Below the pieces are notes generated by a model. The model had not been told where the DNA came from, did not search any database, and saw nothing but the letters and a program-made list of their open reading frames with translations. A stretch of 15,436 nucleotides of DNA from CAIWHR01 sp039915505 (GTDB taxonomy: Bacteria; Pseudomonadota; Gammaproteobacteria; Burkholderiales; Casimicrobiaceae). Positions 14,878-15,436 of the stretch are shown piece after piece (the stretch's first letter is position 1; each line of letters opens with the position of its first letter). The stretch covers positions 1 to 15,436 of the forward strand of contig JBDSND010000201.1 in the NCBI GenBank assembly GCA_039915505.1. Reading direction: 5' to 3'. A program made the translations under genes and the position numbers.

Positions 14878-15150
14878 TCAGCGGACGACAGCCAGAAGCG
14901 GATTGCCGAAGGCGAACAGCATCGCGAGCCCCACGCCGATGATGAACGAGGCGTCGATCAGGCCGAGGAGCAGGAACACCTTGGCCTGCAGCTGCGGGAT
15001 GAGCTCGGGCTGACGAGCCGCGCCTTCGAGGAAGCGCGAGCACATGATGCCCACCCCCACGCACGCGCCAAGGGCGCCCAGGCCGATGATGAGGCCGATA
15101 CCGATCGCCGTGTTCGCCTGGATCATCGCCAGCAGTTGCATCTTTTCCAT
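14878..15150 (-). CDS. atpE: F1Fo ATP synthase subunit c
   Basis: This is the proteolipid of the rotor ring, 90 residues, two membrane helices. Helix 1 is Gly-rich (GLGALGACVGVG). The polar loop has ARQPE (Arg46, Gln47, Pro48), which touches gamma and epsilon. Helix 2 carries the proton-binding carboxylate Asp66 in LLGLIDASF. The aspartate without a polar Na+-ligand set suggests a proton enzyme. The C-terminal FAFGNPLL is typical of Betaproteobacteria. AAGGGAG lies seven bases before ATG 15150, one of the best ribosome-binding sites in the operon, consistent with the high subunit c need (about ten copies per complex). Confidence 0.97.
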   Translation of the reverse strand: MEKMQLLAMIQANTAIGIGLIIGLGALGACVGVGIMCSRFLEGAARQPELIPQLQAKVFLLLGLIDASFIIGVGLAMLFAFGNPLLAVVR

Positions 15151-15192
15151 TGCAATCTCCCTTCCGGAACGGTTTTTACGAGAATCGCGTGA

Positions 15193-15211
15193 GGCCGGAC
15201 GACGCCCGGCC
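15193..15211 (-). other. GC hairpin in the atpB-atpE spacer
   Basis: GGCCGG-7 bases-CCGGCC is a perfect 6-bp GC stem, about 43 bases before the atpE start, followed on the coding strand by an A/T-richer stretch and the strong ribosome-binding site. In E. coli the region before atpE raises its translation; a similar role here is possible but not shown. Confidence 0.4.
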
Positions 15212-15230
15212 GCTAGTCAACACAAATCGG

Positions 15231-15436
15231 TCAGTGCCCTTCGTGCGCCATCGAGATGTACACGATGGTGAGCATCATGAAGATGTACGCCTGCAGGCCG
15301 ACGATCAGGATGTGGAAGATCGCCCACCCGAGGTTCAGCACGCCGCCCAGGACCGTGCCGACGACACCGGTCGCGGCCCACAGGCCCAGGAGCATGAAGA
15401 TGAGCTCGCCGGCATACATGTTCCCGAAAAGCCGCA
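15231..15436 (-). CDS. atpB: F1Fo ATP synthase subunit a, C-terminal part only
   Basis: The visible 67 codons begin at the right edge with RLFGNMYAGELIFML and end with QAYIFMMLTIVYISMAHEGH. The first full codon is the essential arginine (Arg210 of E. coli), which faces the c-ring carboxylate and separates the two proton half-channels. The conserved glutamine of LQAYIF (Gln252 in E. coli) is also present. Two membrane helices are visible. The start and about three quarters of the gene lie beyond the window. The operon promoter is presumably further upstream, outside the window. Confidence 0.95.
   Translation of the reverse strand, partial: RLFGNMYAGELIFMLLGLWAATGVVGTVLGGVLNLGWAIFHILIVGLQAYIFMMLTIVYISMAHEGH

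Overview
This is a high-GC window that reads as chromosomal DNA of a Betaproteobacterium, most likely Burkholderiales-like. The best lineage clue is the ATP synthase c subunit, which has a 90-residue form with a C-terminal FAFGNPLL-type end, followed by AtpB/AtpF/AtpH proteins of the proteobacterial F-type. The gene order atpB-E-F-H-A-G-D-C is the standard proteobacterial one. No phage, transposase, CRISPR array, tRNA or rRNA was seen.

Layout, left to right. (1) 1-794, minus: 5'-complete, 3'-truncated HAD-superfamily (Cof/IIB-like) phosphatase. (2) 1005-2564, minus: glpD, aerobic glycerol-3-phosphate dehydrogenase. The spacer after it carries decayed copies of the glpD 3' end. (3) 2636-3832, plus: M20D amidohydrolase, divergent from glpD. 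(4) 3833-4163: a gene-poor stretch holding what looks like a 38-codon relic of a 3-hydroxybutyrate dehydrogenase gene, a 46-48 bp triple repeat and a CTAG cluster. (5) 4164-5381, minus: ackA, acetate kinase. (6) 5411-5533, minus: a possible 40-aa basic protein. (7) 5582-7234 and 7237-8406, minus: a tightly coupled pair, a soluble hybrid histidine kinase preceded by a FIST-domain sensor protein. (8) 8407-8910: 504 bp with no convincing gene, holding a perfect 10-bp hairpin that may end the atp transcript. (9) 8911-15436, minus: the F1Fo ATP synthase operon atpC-D-G-A-H-F-E and the 3' end of atpB, cut at the right edge just after the codon for its essential arginine.

How the genes fit together. 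The atp genes build one machine: proton flow at the AtpB/AtpE interface turns the c-ring, AtpG and AtpC rotate inside the AtpA3/AtpD3 hexamer, and AtpF and AtpH form the stator. GlpD feeds glycerol-3-phosphate electrons to quinone, and AckA makes ATP from acetyl phosphate or activates acetate. The FIST protein plus kinase resembles NosP/NahK-type pairs, where a heme-binding FIST protein senses nitric oxide and controls a co-encoded kinase. Here that match rests on domain architecture only.

The most unusual features are in the spacers. Three separate gene 3' regions (glpD, the ackA/M20 convergent zone, and atpD-atpC) carry imperfect tandem repeats with periods of about 72, 47 and 180 bp. The atpD-atpC spacer, at 356 bp, is far wider than any other gap in the operon. 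I found no clear evidence of a wholly new system. The FIST/kinase pair, the dehydrogenase relic and the repeat-expanded spacers are the items most worth checking.
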